A stretch of 64,000 nt of DNA from CBDAUN01 sp965214875 (GCA_965214875.1 OZ243980.1:1984001-2048000); one strand, 5' to 3'; positions 28,566 to 38,226 are shown, counted from the stretch's first letter. Notes: generated by a model not told the origin, from the sequence alone. Numbers and translations are program-made.

Positions 28566-29114
28566 TCAATGCTGATGTCGGTCTCCCGTCACATGGCTTT
28601 CTGGTTTGGGCAGGACACCTAATACGCTCATCAGACTGCGAAGAGCCATGATGCCCATAAATCCCATGCTGATCGGCACTGCAAGATAAATCCAATTCAT
28701 CGTTATCCCAAGTGCCGGAGATCGTGTCACTTCAACAACCTCAAGATAAGTCCAACCGCATGCAGACAAGGTGACGACGAACGCAATCGTCACCAGTTCA
28801 ACCACAGTTCCCAGTACCCGCTGAATCCGCTCAGGCAGTCGCGTGGTCAGCACATCAACCGCTATATGCTGTCGCCGCCAAAGTGCTACTGTCGCGGCGA
28901 ACAAACTGATCCAAATCATCAAAAATCGAACCACTTCTTCAGCCCATAGCAACGAGTTGCTGAAGCCGTAGCGCAGAACGACCTGCGCCACCATGATAGC
29001 AATCATGATAGCGAGCAGCACTGATGAAAAATAGAGCGCGACCAATGCGGCGCGGTCCAAAAAAACGTCAAATGCACGGGCGAGATTTTTTATCGAAATC
29101 GAAATGCTCGCCAT
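28566..29114 (-). CDS. dctQ: TRAP transporter small permease (DctQ family)
   Basis: 182 residues from ATG 29114; the frame extends five codons to a TTG at 29129. Four hydrophobic segments fit DctQ, and YGFSNSLLWAEEVVRFLMIWISLFAA contains the family's characteristic WAEE motif. The WRRQHIAVDV segment is also conserved. It lies between the binding-protein gene and the large permease gene on the minus strand and is required for assembly of the TRAP membrane complex. Confidence 0.92.
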   Translation of the reverse strand: MASISISIKNLARAFDVFLDRAALVALYFSSVLLAIMIAIMVAQVVLRYGFSNSLLWAEEVVRFLMIWISLFAATVALWRRQHIAVDVLTTRLPERIQRVLGTVVELVTIAFVVTLSACGWTYLEVVEVTRSPALGITMNWIYLAVPISMGFMGIMALRSLMSVLGVLPKPESHVTGDRHQH

Positions 29115-29168
29115 TGAAGTTGGTGACAATCATTGTGGCGGTTCAATAGACCGTTCTGTGAACGCGGC

Positions 29169-30194
29169 TCAATATTCATAGCGATTTTGGTTGATGGCTT
29201 TCGCCTCAGCAACTACCGCATCAATCAAATCTGGATTTTCCAAGTTTTCACGCAGCCACATGATTGCCGGATTTCTGGTCGCTTCTCGGAACATGGCTTT
29301 TTCCTGAGGAGTTGGATCATGAATTTCAAGTCCGTAATCCTTGAGATATTGAAGAGATTCATCTTCGTATTCAAGAATCAGACCGCGCGTTGTTTTCTGT
29401 GCGAGAATCACGCCGTCGGTCACAACTTTTCGCAGTTCCGGCGGAAGCTCGTTGAGCCAATCCTCGTTAAAGACGCCTGCCGAGATTGCATAAACATGGC
29501 CATCCAAGATCATATAGTCCTGCACCTCCTCTAGACGCGGAATGCGAAACGTATTGATCGGGTTTTCTTGACCATCAACGACTCCTGTTTGCAAAGATGT
29601 ATACAACTCTTTCCAAGCGATAGGCGTGGGAGATGCACCAAGACTTTCAACCATAGCGACATGCAGCGGGATGTTCTGGACGCGGATCTTCAGTCCTTCC
29701 ATATCTTTTGGCGTACGGATGGGACGAACATTGTTGGTGAAGTGTCGAAACCCTCCGTTTTCGGACCATGCGAGCACTCGCAACCCCGTTTCTTCGGCCA
29801 TCTGGTCCATCAGCTGCCGCCCTATTGGTCCATCCAACAGTTCATGTGCAACCTGGCGACTTACAAAAAGATAGGGAATAGACATCACTTGCAAGGAAGG
29901 AAACACTTGGTTTATGTTTCCGTCATTGGCGTAAGACATCTGAATCGCGCCAGCACGTGTTTGCTCGAGCATGGCTTGACCTTTTCCAAGCTGGCCATCT
30001 GGAAACATCCGCACATCAATCCGCCCGTTTGAAGCCGTCTCAATGTGCTCTTCCATCTTTAACAAGCCTGCCCAAGCAGGATGCAGTTCGTCAGCCCTGT
30101 TAACATAGCCAACTTTCATTGTGAACTCTTGCGCGATAGCTGATCCGGCGAATAGACCGGCTAAAGCCGCCATAGCAAATAGCAAACGCTTCAT
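29169..30194 (-). CDS. dctP: TRAP transporter periplasmic substrate-binding protein (DctP family)
   Basis: 341 residues from ATG 30194, with a GGAG site 6 bases upstream. A signal peptide of about 21 residues ends in AGSAIAQEF. The DctP core contains the conserved arginine region GLKIRVQNIPLH, ALGASPTPIAWKELYTSLQTGVVDGQENP (with SLGA in this copy) and ISAGVFNEDWLNELP. It captures an organic acid or zwitterion in the periplasm for the DctQM channel. Position between the CoA-transferase and the permeases, within the carnitine gene run, suggests a betaine ligand. Confidence 0.93.
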   Translation of the reverse strand: MKRLLFAMAALAGLFAGSAIAQEFTMKVGYVNRADELHPAWAGLLKMEEHIETASNGRIDVRMFPDGQLGKGQAMLEQTRAGAIQMSYANDGNINQVFPSLQVMSIPYLFVSRQVAHELLDGPIGRQLMDQMAEETGLRVLAWSENGGFRHFTNNVRPIRTPKDMEGLKIRVQNIPLHVAMVESLGASPTPIAWKELYTSLQTGVVDGQENPINTFRIPRLEEVQDYMILDGHVYAISAGVFNEDWLNELPPELRKVVTDGVILAQKTTRGLILEYEDESLQYLKDYGLEIHDPTPQEKAMFREATRNPAIMWLRENLENPDLIDAVVAEAKAINQNRYEY

Positions 30195-30268
30195 CTTTTT
30201 CTCCAAACTGGAATAATCATATTGTGTAAAAGTGTAAAAGTATTATAGAACCTTCAATACTGCAACGT

Positions 30269-31423
30269 CTATGAAGCGATGCAGCCAGTTTCGTTATTCC
30301 AATACTCCTCATTGAACTCACCAACGGCCGGCACAGACAGCTTGTTCGCGGCATCAATCTGAAGCGACCGCACAATTGGTAGCGGCAACGCATTGATTAA
30401 ATTTCCATCTTCATTGATGATTTGCTGTTCAAAAAGCCCTCGAGCTTGGTAGTGCTTGTCTTGGACCGCTTCCTGCAGCGAGTTTACAACAACAGCGCAT
30501 ACATCCTTGCCTGCGAATCGCTCGGCCCATTGAGCCGCGGTATGCTCGCGTATTTTCAAGCTGACTTGCTTGATTGCGTCTGCCGGGTCATCCTTTTCGT
30601 CGATTGATCCTTGGTCGAATTCAATTGCTTCACAGAAGTTCAACCAAAACCGCTGCTCTAATGCCGCAACAGCAATGTGACGCTTGTCTGAAGTTTCATA
30701 CACCTGATATCGGGGAGAGCCGCTCGAAAGCAATTCATTGCCGCCGCCCGGCCATGCTCCAGTCCCCCAGCCTAGTCCGAGCGCCCAGAACATCAACGGA
30801 AAAAGGTTGTCGGTCATCGAAATATCGATATAGGCACCCTCGCCTGTGCGTGCGCGCTTGGCAAGCGCCAGCAAAATATTGATCATTGCCGGGTATGAGC
30901 CGGCCGCCAAATCAGCGGCGAGCAAAGAGGGCACTGTAGGTTTTTGTCCTGGGCATTCCCCGAGAGAGAGCATCCCGGCATCTGCGACATAGTTCAAATC
31001 ATGCGCGGCAACTTGAGATTTCGGACCATGCTGACCAAAACCTGAAATCGAGCAATACACAAGACCCGGCGTTTCTTTTGCCAGCGACTCGTAGTCCAGC
31101 CCGAGCTTTGCCATGACACCAGGTCTAAATTGTTCAATGACGATATCAGATCGTCCGATCAACTTCTTGATATTGCGCAGAGTATCGCCATCCTTCAGAT
31201 TCGCCGCAATGCTGCGCTTACCCGCATTCAAAATGGAAAATGTCGCACCGTTATCGCCGAATGCATGCTTATAGCTCCTCATCTCGTCGCCGCAGTCAGG
31301 GCGTTCGATTTTGATCACTGTGGCACCAGCTGCCGCCAGCATCAGCGAAGCAAAAGGGCCCGGCGCGAGTGTTGTGAAGTCTACAACTTGAATGCCGGCT
31401 AACGGAGCGGAATGGCTATTCAT
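30269..31423 (-). CDS. CaiB/BaiF family type III CoA-transferase
   Basis: 384 residues from ATG 31423 (reading MNSHSAPLAGIQVVDFTT). The typical family start LAPGPFASLMLAAAGATVIKIERP is followed by FRPGVMAKLGLDYESL and the SGFGQHGP motif. The catalytic aspartate of this class is expected in the DLAAGSYPA segment. These enzymes move CoA between carboxylic acids. In this cluster it could be the carnitine/crotonobetaine CoA-transferase, or an alpha-methylacyl-CoA racemase-like relative. It starts 17 bases after the end of the glutathione transferase gene. Confidence 0.88.
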   Translation of the reverse strand: MNSHSAPLAGIQVVDFTTLAPGPFASLMLAAAGATVIKIERPDCGDEMRSYKHAFGDNGATFSILNAGKRSIAANLKDGDTLRNIKKLIGRSDIVIEQFRPGVMAKLGLDYESLAKETPGLVYCSISGFGQHGPKSQVAAHDLNYVADAGMLSLGECPGQKPTVPSLLAADLAAGSYPAMINILLALAKRARTGEGAYIDISMTDNLFPLMFWALGLGWGTGAWPGGGNELLSSGSPRYQVYETSDKRHIAVAALEQRFWLNFCEAIEFDQGSIDEKDDPADAIKQVSLKIREHTAAQWAERFAGKDVCAVVVNSLQEAVQDKHYQARGLFEQQIINEDGNLINALPLPIVRSLQIDAANKLSVPAVGEFNEEYWNNETGCIAS

Positions 31424-31439
31424 GTTTCCAAGTGCGCTT

Positions 31440-32153
31440 TCAGTCGCACTGTCGCTTGAGCGTACTCGCATCCTGGCCGAATAAAACCTCCTTTTCTTTT
31501 TCGCTCATGCCTTTGCCCGCATCGGGATTGGCTTCCTTCGCGCGATTGTATGCCCGAATCGTGGCTGGGCGGTTTCTGACTTGCTCAAACCAGCGCAGCA
31601 AATTCGGGAACTCCTCTATATTCTGCCTCTGACGCTCATGTGTAACAACCCACGGATAACAAGCCATATCAGCGATCGAATATTCGCCGCATATGAATTC
31701 AGAATCTTCGAGCTGCTTGTTGAGCACCGCATACAGTCTCGAAACCTCGTTGACATACCGGTCAATGGCATACGGGATTTTTTGCGGCGCATAGTCAACG
31801 AAATGGTGATTCTGCCCTGCCATGGGGCCAAGCCCGCCCATCTGCCAGAAGAGCCATTGCAATACATTCGCCCTTCCGCTCAGGTCAGAAGGTATGAATT
31901 GCCGGTGCTTTTCCGCGAGATAGAGCAGGATGGCCCCAGATTCGAATAAGGAAAGCGATTCGGATCCTTGCTGAGGCTTGTGGTCAACCAGCGCGGGAAT
32001 CCGATTGTTTGGCGCGATTTTGAGAAATTCCGGATCGAATTGCTCACCTTTGCCGATATGGACCGGTATTATGCGGTAGGCCGCGTTCGCCTCTTCCATG
32101 AACATTGTCACCTTATGTCCGTTCGGCGTGGTCCAGTAGTAAAGATCATACAT
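31440..32153 (-). CDS. glutathione S-transferase (YfcG/YghU-like)
   Basis: 237 residues. The N-terminal thioredoxin-like domain begins with MYDLYYWTTPNGHKVTMFMEE, in which the TPNGHKV run is diagnostic for Nu-class (YfcG/YghU) disulfide-bond reductase-type GSTs, followed by NNRIPALVDH and SLFESGAILLYLAEK. The helical C-terminal domain has the conserved YSIADMACYPWV. Its placement inside the carnitine run, 17 bases from the CoA-transferase, is unexpected and may mean a role in protecting or processing a reactive intermediate, or only co-transcription. Confidence 0.93.
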   Translation of the reverse strand: MYDLYYWTTPNGHKVTMFMEEANAAYRIIPVHIGKGEQFDPEFLKIAPNNRIPALVDHKPQQGSESLSLFESGAILLYLAEKHRQFIPSDLSGRANVLQWLFWQMGGLGPMAGQNHHFVDYAPQKIPYAIDRYVNEVSRLYAVLNKQLEDSEFICGEYSIADMACYPWVVTHERQRQNIEEFPNLLRWFEQVRNRPATIRAYNRAKEANPDAGKGMSEKEKEVLFGQDASTLKRQCD

Positions 32154-32254
32154 GGTCTATGTTCTCAGGGTAAGTTAGAAAGTTGCAATCCGCCAACTCA
32201 AGGTTTCATTGAAGCAGGCAATTAGATCTGAGCGCCTCTCAATATTGCCGCGGT

Positions 32255-33088
32255 TCAAGCGGCGGGCGGCAAGTTCAGTATTTGTCGCGCCTGTTCCGGT
32301 GTTGCGGGGTCGCGCCCGAAGTCGCTCGCCACGTCGACGATCCGGCTTACAAGTTCGGCATTGCTTGTTGCTAGCCGGTCTTTGCTAATTTTCAAATTGT
32401 CTTCAAGCCCAGTTCGGCAGTGTCCGCCTAGTTCAAGACACCATTGATTCACTTCAAATTGATGCCGTCCAACGCCCGCCGCTGTCCAAGTCGAGCCGGG
32501 AAGAGCATCTTGAGATTCCTCGATCATGAATTTCAGCAAGCGTTGCCTGGCAGGCAACGCATTGGGGATGCCAAGCACGAATTGAATGTGCACTGGAGGT
32601 TTAAGCAGGTTTTTTCGAACCAAATCCGCTGCGTTGTAGAGCATTGCCATATCAAATATTTCGATCTCCGGCTTTACATTGTGGATCAGCATCTTTTGCG
32701 CCAGATTCTCAACGAAATCGGGCGGATTCTCGTAGATTGAATTGGGAAAGTTGACCGACCCTGTAGCGAGAGAAGCCATATCGGGCTTCAAATAAAGCAT
32801 GGCACCTCTTTGATCCATTTCACGCCCGCGCCCACCGGTGGAAAACTGAACGATCATGCCCGGACAGTGCTTTTGGACGCCTTGTTGAATTTCTGCGAAC
32901 TTCTGAGGGTCCGACGATGATGATTGATCGGCATTGCGGACGTGAATATGCACTAGTGAAGCGCCAGCTTCATAGGCTTCATGTGTCGACTCGATCTGCT
33001 CGGATGGCGTGATGGGCAACGCCGGATTATCTTCCTTCTTCGGCACTGCGCCGGTAATGGCTATAGTAATAATGCACTGTTTGACCAT
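32255..33088 (-). CDS. beta-keto acid cleavage enzyme (BKACE), probable 3-dehydrocarnitine cleavage enzyme
   Basis: 277 residues from ATG 33088, which has a good AGGAGG site 8 bases upstream; the frame to 33160 is a non-coding extension. The start VKQCIITIAITGAVPKKED, the zinc-ligand histidines in ASLVHIHVRN, and VQFSTGGRG fit the DUF849 fold. BKACE enzymes condense a beta-keto acid with acetyl-CoA to release acetoacetate and a new CoA thioester; 3-dehydrocarnitine would give betainyl-CoA. It is the first gene of the leftward run whose other members include carnitine dehydrogenase, so the assignment is consistent with P. aeruginosa CdhC. A 3-keto-5-aminohexanoate enzyme is the alternative. 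Confidence 0.85.
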   Translation of the reverse strand: MVKQCIITIAITGAVPKKEDNPALPITPSEQIESTHEAYEAGASLVHIHVRNADQSSSSDPQKFAEIQQGVQKHCPGMIVQFSTGGRGREMDQRGAMLYLKPDMASLATGSVNFPNSIYENPPDFVENLAQKMLIHNVKPEIEIFDMAMLYNAADLVRKNLLKPPVHIQFVLGIPNALPARQRLLKFMIEESQDALPGSTWTAAGVGRHQFEVNQWCLELGGHCRTGLEDNLKISKDRLATSNAELVSRIVDVASDFGRDPATPEQARQILNLPPAA

Positions 33089-33387
33089 TACAGCATCCTC
33101 CTGGCTTTCATTCAGCATTGTCGCTAAAAATTTGTTCTTTGAACTTTGGCCATATTTCAACTTTCGTAATATGGTACTTCAAAAATTTCGCTGTTCTACC
33201 GTAGAAAAGCACTTTGATGTTTCGATGTGCTTCAAAAGCATGTTAGCAGCTCGCCTTTACCAGATGCGCGCGCAGGTTGGCCGTGTGAGTGGCAACTTTT
33301 TGCAATGATCGCATTGGGTTGTCTGAAAATTGAGGCGGTTTGTGAATAATATGTAAATATGTACTGGTTTAATAAAGATTTTTCAGG

Positions 33388-33700
33388 CGGCAAGTGCGCT
33401 TTGGTCGAAGCTCTGATCATAAGCCTGCATGGGCACCAGCTACTTGAGTATACGCCTAATGCGTACGGTAGTCGTGCAACGGCGCGCTCGAATTTGGCCA
33501 GCTCGACGTTCAGGGTGACGATGCCCGGCTTGACAGCGCAGATAGCCGTGGCGTGCGAATAGATGCGCATGCAGCAAAGCTTCGAGACCGGGCAGACGGC
33601 CTTGGAATCCTTGACGCGGAAGCCGACTTCGATAACGGTGCTCATGAGGTCGATCTGGACCATCTGGCCGGGCTTTCGCCCGCGGGCGGAATAAATCTGG
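33388..33700 (-). pseudogene. decayed transposase C-terminus (and adjoining fragment)
   Basis: The minus strand at 33388-33480 matches the remnant at 39976-40110 (shared blocks CAGGCGGC, TCTGATCAT and GCCTGCATGGGC). Where the other copy encodes RPHQALGQTAPMQA, the end of an IS3/IS481-type rve transposase, this copy reads RTH, stop, AYTQVAGAHA, so the CAG codon has become TAG and the frame has shifted. From 33480 to about 33700 a further open stretch (VIEVGFRVKDSKAVCPVSK) belongs to no family I recognise and is not bounded by credible signals. The whole region is treated as a pseudogene scar. Confidence 0.6.
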
Positions 33701-33803
33701 ACTTAGTTCCGGCACTGTCACCGCCCAAATCGCGCAGGAACAGCAGACAAGATCCGATTCGCAAAATCTGCGCATCCTGAACAAAAATCAGACCTGGAAA
33801 GCT

Positions 33804-35096
33804 TCATGGCGGCTTGGCAGGCAATATCCGCAAGTAGTCTCCAAAAGAAGGAATCGGAATGCTATAGTGATCAGGTATTTCCGGATCTACGGCGAGTAGC
33901 CCAGCGCGAAGGGCGTCAACAAGGAATTCATCCGTGGTCTTGTCGGTTCTGTTGCGAGCAAATCCGATAAGGCGGTCGATTTCATCGTAGGACAGAGCTC
34001 CGCCTTTTTCCCTTATAGCCAAGGCCAGCTCTCGGTAGACCCAAGTTCTGCTGGAACCGGCGGCAAGTCGGCTGGCGTAGTACTCCTTCTTGTATTCCCT
34101 GGCAACAGTCATGGCTTCATCAATTTGTTCTATTGCAATACGTCCGCCATTTTTCAGAATGACACGAATTGCCGCAACTGCCGCCCGGTTGACATGTTGA
34201 GGCCATCCCTGTGAAAGTTCCGTCAAATTATCCACCCATACAGATAGAACTTCCGGCGCATCCGTGAAGCCATAGGCATCGAAGACGCTCCTAATGGCAC
34301 AGGCCGTGTCACTTTCTTAAAGGAGTCCCAAATTCACGACCCGGCCACTGGCAAATCTCGAAAGACCACACCGGTGCAGCACGTCTTGAGTATTGCTCAG
34401 ACCAAAGCAAGATGTCACAAGTGAGATACCGCCTAGCGGGTTGTGCAGGCAATCCATTACACCACGTGTCGTGCTTTTCGCCGGTGTGTTCTGAAGCCTC
34501 GTCTACGAATACCACCAGATGGAGATTTTCAAGTAGCGTGGACGATTGCGAAATACCCGTTCTGCAAGCATGCCCGAATCGCCATTACCTCCAGCCGCCA
34601 ACTTTCCGCCTACAGAAACCCCCGTCACGCCAACGCCCCTTTCGGATAGTTCTCCGTAGAGCTTCCGTCCCAACTCCACCAAGCCATCCAGCTTCTTGAT
34701 GACTTTTCCGGATGCCATCTTTGAAAGCCTCTCGACTTCTAGATTGGCCGCTTCGATCAGAAGCATCACGACATCCACTGCAGATTGCAGGGTATCTGGT
34801 TTGATCACGATCGCTACCCATGGATCATCTGTTGTCGAATGGCATCGTACCGCTTCCACACACTCTGCCATCAAGGCGGATTTTCCTGCTCCCGGAGCGC
34901 CTTGGAATACCATCGTGCCGTTACCGACAATGCCTTCACTTAAGCTGGCGACAGCAGAACGGAAAATGTCGTATTCCGCGTCCCGTCCCCTAAAAAATGC
35001 TTCGCGACCTGATTCTGCGCGGTCCGCACGCTTCAGCCATACTTCTAGCGGCAAAGGATCTGCCGGTGCCGGTTTCGGAAAAAGCTTCTGGTTCAT
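33804..35096 (-). pseudogene. ATP-binding protein (AAA/NACHT-like), broken by two frameshifts and a stop
   Basis: From ATG 35096 the protein has Walker A GAPGAGKSALM, then a first frameshift near 34505. In the next frame follows VFVDEASEHTGEKHDT (Walker B region), then a second shift into the frame NTQDVLHRCGLSRFASGRVV, which ends at a TAA in VNLGLL. The same frame then resumes with DTACAIRSVFDAYGFTDAPE and continues to the real C-terminus at 33804. Each piece is clearly homologous to one intact ATPase, so the gene is dead by at least three lesions. A fragment of another ATP-binding protein lies near 40.2 kb. Confidence 0.85.
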
Positions 35097-35594
35097 ATGG
35101 CTAGCCTTATCTTGATGCCCAGAATACAAATGAGCGAAACGCGCAGCAGTCCAGCTGCAATTCATGCATCAGTTTTTATTTTGAAAACACTAGCTTTAAG
35201 CGATGTATCAAGACTAAGAACTTCAAAAAATCTCAATCCACAGACTCTGAATTGTTCTGTCGTCCATATTTTCTTAGGTAGCAGCAAAACAAAATCCAAA
35301 TAGCGAATGTCAATTAAACAATGATATAGAAGCAAATTGAAGATAGCGAATATTTCTGAGATCAAGCCAGTTTTTTACGATAATGCGCTCAAACTCGACA
35401 ACTTGCACCATTTTGGCAAAACCTTCAGGAAAAACATGCCAATGGTTCAAACCTATCCATTCGAACCGCTGATATCCGGTTTCAGAAGCGATGCAAGACC
35501 GTACTCGCTATTACTTCAAAGCGCAATAGATTTCCAAGAAAATTTTTTCTCATCGACTCGGTAAAACACAAAGCGGACCGCAAAATCGAACGCT
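35097..35594. other. AT-rich intergenic stretch, no supported gene
   Basis: Between the dead ATPase gene and the SDR gene. A 75-codon open frame with a TTG start (35337-35564, plus strand) has no ribosome-binding site, no recognisable motif and a composition like the surrounding non-coding DNA. No repeats or structured RNA were seen. Confidence 0.55.
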
Positions 35595-36359
35595 TCATTT
35601 CGGTTGCATGCGAATCGCCCCGTCGAGCCGGATCACTTCACCATTTAGCATCTGATTCTCAATGATATGCTGAACCAAGCTTGCGAACTCTTCGGGTTCT
35701 CCCATTCGCCTTGGAAACGGAACCTGCGCCGCCAAACTTGATTGAACTTCTTGCGGCATCCCAAGCAGCATCGGAGTTGCTATCAGCCCTGGCGCGATCG
35801 TCATGACTCTAATTCCGACACTTGCAAGCTCTCGGGCCGATTGGATAGTTAGCGCCACAATTGCGCCTTTCGATGCGCTGTAGGCCGCTTGCCCTATTTG
35901 TCCTTCAAAGGCTGAAACCGAAGCCACGTTGATGATTACGCCACGTTCACCCGCTTCGTCTAAAGCCGACTCGCCACTCAGCCTTGCGGCCATCACTCGC
36001 ATTGCGTTGAACGTGCCGATCAAATTAATATCGATTACGCGTTTGAAGTCATGAAGCGGCATCGCCCCATCACGTCCAAAAATGCGCTTTGCCGGCGCCA
36101 CTCCGGCACAATTAACCAGCACACGAGCCTCGCCATTGGTCGACGCGGCTGAAGCAAATGCAGAAACCATGCTGCTGGCATCCGTGACATCACAGACTGC
36201 GGCATTGGCATCGCAATCGCGAGCGATTCGAGATATTTTCGGCTCATCAATATCAAGCAACGTTACCTTCGCGCCCAACTTAGCCAAGTGAATCGAAGTC
36301 GCCTTGCCCATGCCCGAGGCGGCACCTGTAACCACCGCCGCCATTCCATCAACTTTCAT
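35595..36359 (-). CDS. SDR, 3-hydroxyacyl-CoA dehydrogenase type II-like
   Basis: 254 residues. It has TGAASGMGKATSIHLA (coenzyme motif), LVNCAGVAPAKRIF, the serine in INVASVSAFEGQIGQAAYSASKG with the Tyr-x-x-x-Lys pair, and an end typical of HSD17B10/type II enzymes (GEVIRLDGAIRM). These oxidise 3-hydroxyacyl-CoA to 3-ketoacyl-CoA with NAD. It follows the MttB-family gene on the minus strand (140 bp) and would close a beta-oxidation round. The substrate is not determinable. Confidence 0.92.
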   Translation of the reverse strand: MKVDGMAAVVTGAASGMGKATSIHLAKLGAKVTLLDIDEPKISRIARDCDANAAVCDVTDASSMVSAFASAASTNGEARVLVNCAGVAPAKRIFGRDGAMPLHDFKRVIDINLIGTFNAMRVMAARLSGESALDEAGERGVIINVASVSAFEGQIGQAAYSASKGAIVALTIQSARELASVGIRVMTIAPGLIATPMLLGMPQEVQSSLAAQVPFPRRMGEPEEFASLVQHIIENQMLNGEVIRLDGAIRMQPK

Positions 36360-36500
36360 TTATAAAACGCTCCTACCAATCAACCTTTTTCGGCGCTTTG
36401 CTTGCGCTTTATCTTGACATGCCATTCACCGACTAGATGAATCCGCATATGGTGTGGATATCAAATCGCGGATTTTTTTATTGAGCGGCAATGCTTTTTG

Positions 36501-37940
36501 TCAATCAAGGATATCAGCTAGACGATCACGAATTTTTTGCTGCATGTCGCGGCTCCCCGCTTCGAGCCACGCATCGGCATCTGAACGCTCGCAAAAGTTG
36601 GGGTACCAGTTTTCGGTCAAATACCTGTCGCGAGTGTGCTCATCGGTTAGAAATTCATTGGAAGCGGCAGCACGCTGAACGACTTCCGCGGCAATCGTAT
36701 CGGCGTTGACTTTGATTCCGCCTGCCATTTTCGAACTCCAGCCAATCATTTCATCGCACAACACCAGCATTTCGAGCGAACCGGTGCGTCCGCCAGATAA
36801 AAAACCTAGATTGTGAACGAAAGGCGTTCTTGCCATGGCAGCTATCGTTAGATTCGCGCCGATTTCTGCGGCAGCTTGAGCATCAAACTGATGCGAATCT
36901 GAACAACCCGCTCCTATCCACGACGGTATGCCAATGTGCTTGAAGTAGTCGCATGCGCTTAAACAGGACAGCATGTATTCGGGTGAACCGTAGGCCAGGT
37001 TGGCCTGCCTGAGATCAATCGGCAAAATCGCAGAGCCACTCAAAACCGGCGCGCCTGGCTGTTCGAGCTGATGAACCACGATTCCAGCGATCGCTTCGGC
37101 AGATGATTGAGCAACAGCACCCGCAATTGAAACTGGACACGACATGCCGGGAAAAGTTGCCGGATAGCACACTACCGGAACCTGCCAGCGAGCGCAATTG
37201 ATCAGCCTAGAGCACAATTCGTCTGGAAGTTGCAAGGGCGATATCGGCCCCATAAGCTCAATGCATACGGGCTTGTCCGCAAGCTGGGGCCACCCTCCGA
37301 CACGATCAGCAACGACGGACATCATGCGTTTTTGAATTTCATCGTCATGGGCCAGCAAAGCGGCCGGCTTGGTGCAATTATCGTACATTGCACTGGTAGT
37401 CGAAACGACTTCTTCTTCGGGCGGCACTTCGCTTGGGTAGCCGAGCGAGCAAACCATGTCAATATTCGGCAACTGCTCGCATACACGAGCGGTCTCGCGA
37501 ATGTCCTCAAGCCTGCACGATCTCAACTCGCCAGAGCGAAAATCCAAAATACGCACACAATTGTGTCCCGGACAGTAGCTTGAGATCTTGCTGCTGGTGT
37601 CGACCTTCAATTCGCCGTTGAGGTCATAGAGCTGAATTTGGTCGGGGACGGTCTGGACCGCTGCTTCCACCAAATCAGGGGGAAATCTAACATACTCAGT
37701 ATCGGTTTCCACACATCCGTGCTGCTTGATAAGGCGTTTTCTGGTTGGCAAGTGCCCGATAATGATGCCTACATTCCAGAGAATTGCCTTAACAGCTTCG
37801 TGAATCAGTTCTGCATCCTCAGAGCCAATGAGCTCAAGCGACAGGTTCTGGACAGTCTTGGAGCGCCGCTGAATCGACTTGGCCTTTCTGCGAGTTTTCC
37901 TTTGTCGAGGTGAACGCTGCGCCGATACTTCCTTGTTCAT
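36501..37940 (-). CDS. MttB-family methyltransferase, second non-pyrrolysine paralogue
   Basis: 479 residues with basic N-terminus (SPRQRKTRRKAKSIQRR), and the MttB barrel regions YCPGHNCVRIL, GAPVLSGSAILP, GIPSWIGAGCSDSH and FLSGGRTGSLEML. No in-frame TAG, so no pyrrolysine. It diverges from the 3.6 kb copy, suggesting a different quaternary or tertiary amine. It is followed by the SDR gene and preceded, with a 286-bp gap, by an ABC-transport binding-protein gene on the same strand. Glycine betaine, carnitine and proline betaine are all possible. No corrinoid partner is encoded in the window. Confidence 0.88.
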   Translation of the reverse strand: MNKEVSAQRSPRQRKTRRKAKSIQRRSKTVQNLSLELIGSEDAELIHEAVKAILWNVGIIIGHLPTRKRLIKQHGCVETDTEYVRFPPDLVEAAVQTVPDQIQLYDLNGELKVDTSSKISSYCPGHNCVRILDFRSGELRSCRLEDIRETARVCEQLPNIDMVCSLGYPSEVPPEEEVVSTTSAMYDNCTKPAALLAHDDEIQKRMMSVVADRVGGWPQLADKPVCIELMGPISPLQLPDELCSRLINCARWQVPVVCYPATFPGMSCPVSIAGAVAQSSAEAIAGIVVHQLEQPGAPVLSGSAILPIDLRQANLAYGSPEYMLSCLSACDYFKHIGIPSWIGAGCSDSHQFDAQAAAEIGANLTIAAMARTPFVHNLGFLSGGRTGSLEMLVLCDEMIGWSSKMAGGIKVNADTIAAEVVQRAAASNEFLTDEHTRDRYLTENWYPNFCERSDADAWLEAGSRDMQQKIRDRLADILD

Positions 37941-38226
37941 GTCAGAAAAATCCTGCTATCAGTGCAAACGCATCAAGTCCGTTTAATTTGCGCAGTCGTT
38001 TGATCAGTTTTTTCTATCAATTGAGAAACACGCAAAGATTAGCACGGAATCAACCCGAGTGGCGCAAAACACCCTAGAACTGGGATCTGATGCAGGCTAA
38101 TCCGCCAAGCTTCAAAGAACGAAGGCCTGTCTTGCGCGAAGCGCGGCAAGCAAACCGAACTGATGAAACGACCGCTGCGGTTCTATCTGCAGCATAATAT
38201 TTTCGGTGTTCGCTTGCCTGATGAAT

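Noticed and set aside
33480..33700. Open stretch on the minus strand that might be a thioesterase (hotdog) gene of carnitine breakdown
   Set aside because: It lacks the hotdog motifs, runs into the transposase scar in the same frame and has no start signals.
35337..35564. 75-codon frame in the AT-rich gap
   Set aside because: TTG start without ribosome-binding site, no motif, composition like the surrounding non-coding DNA.
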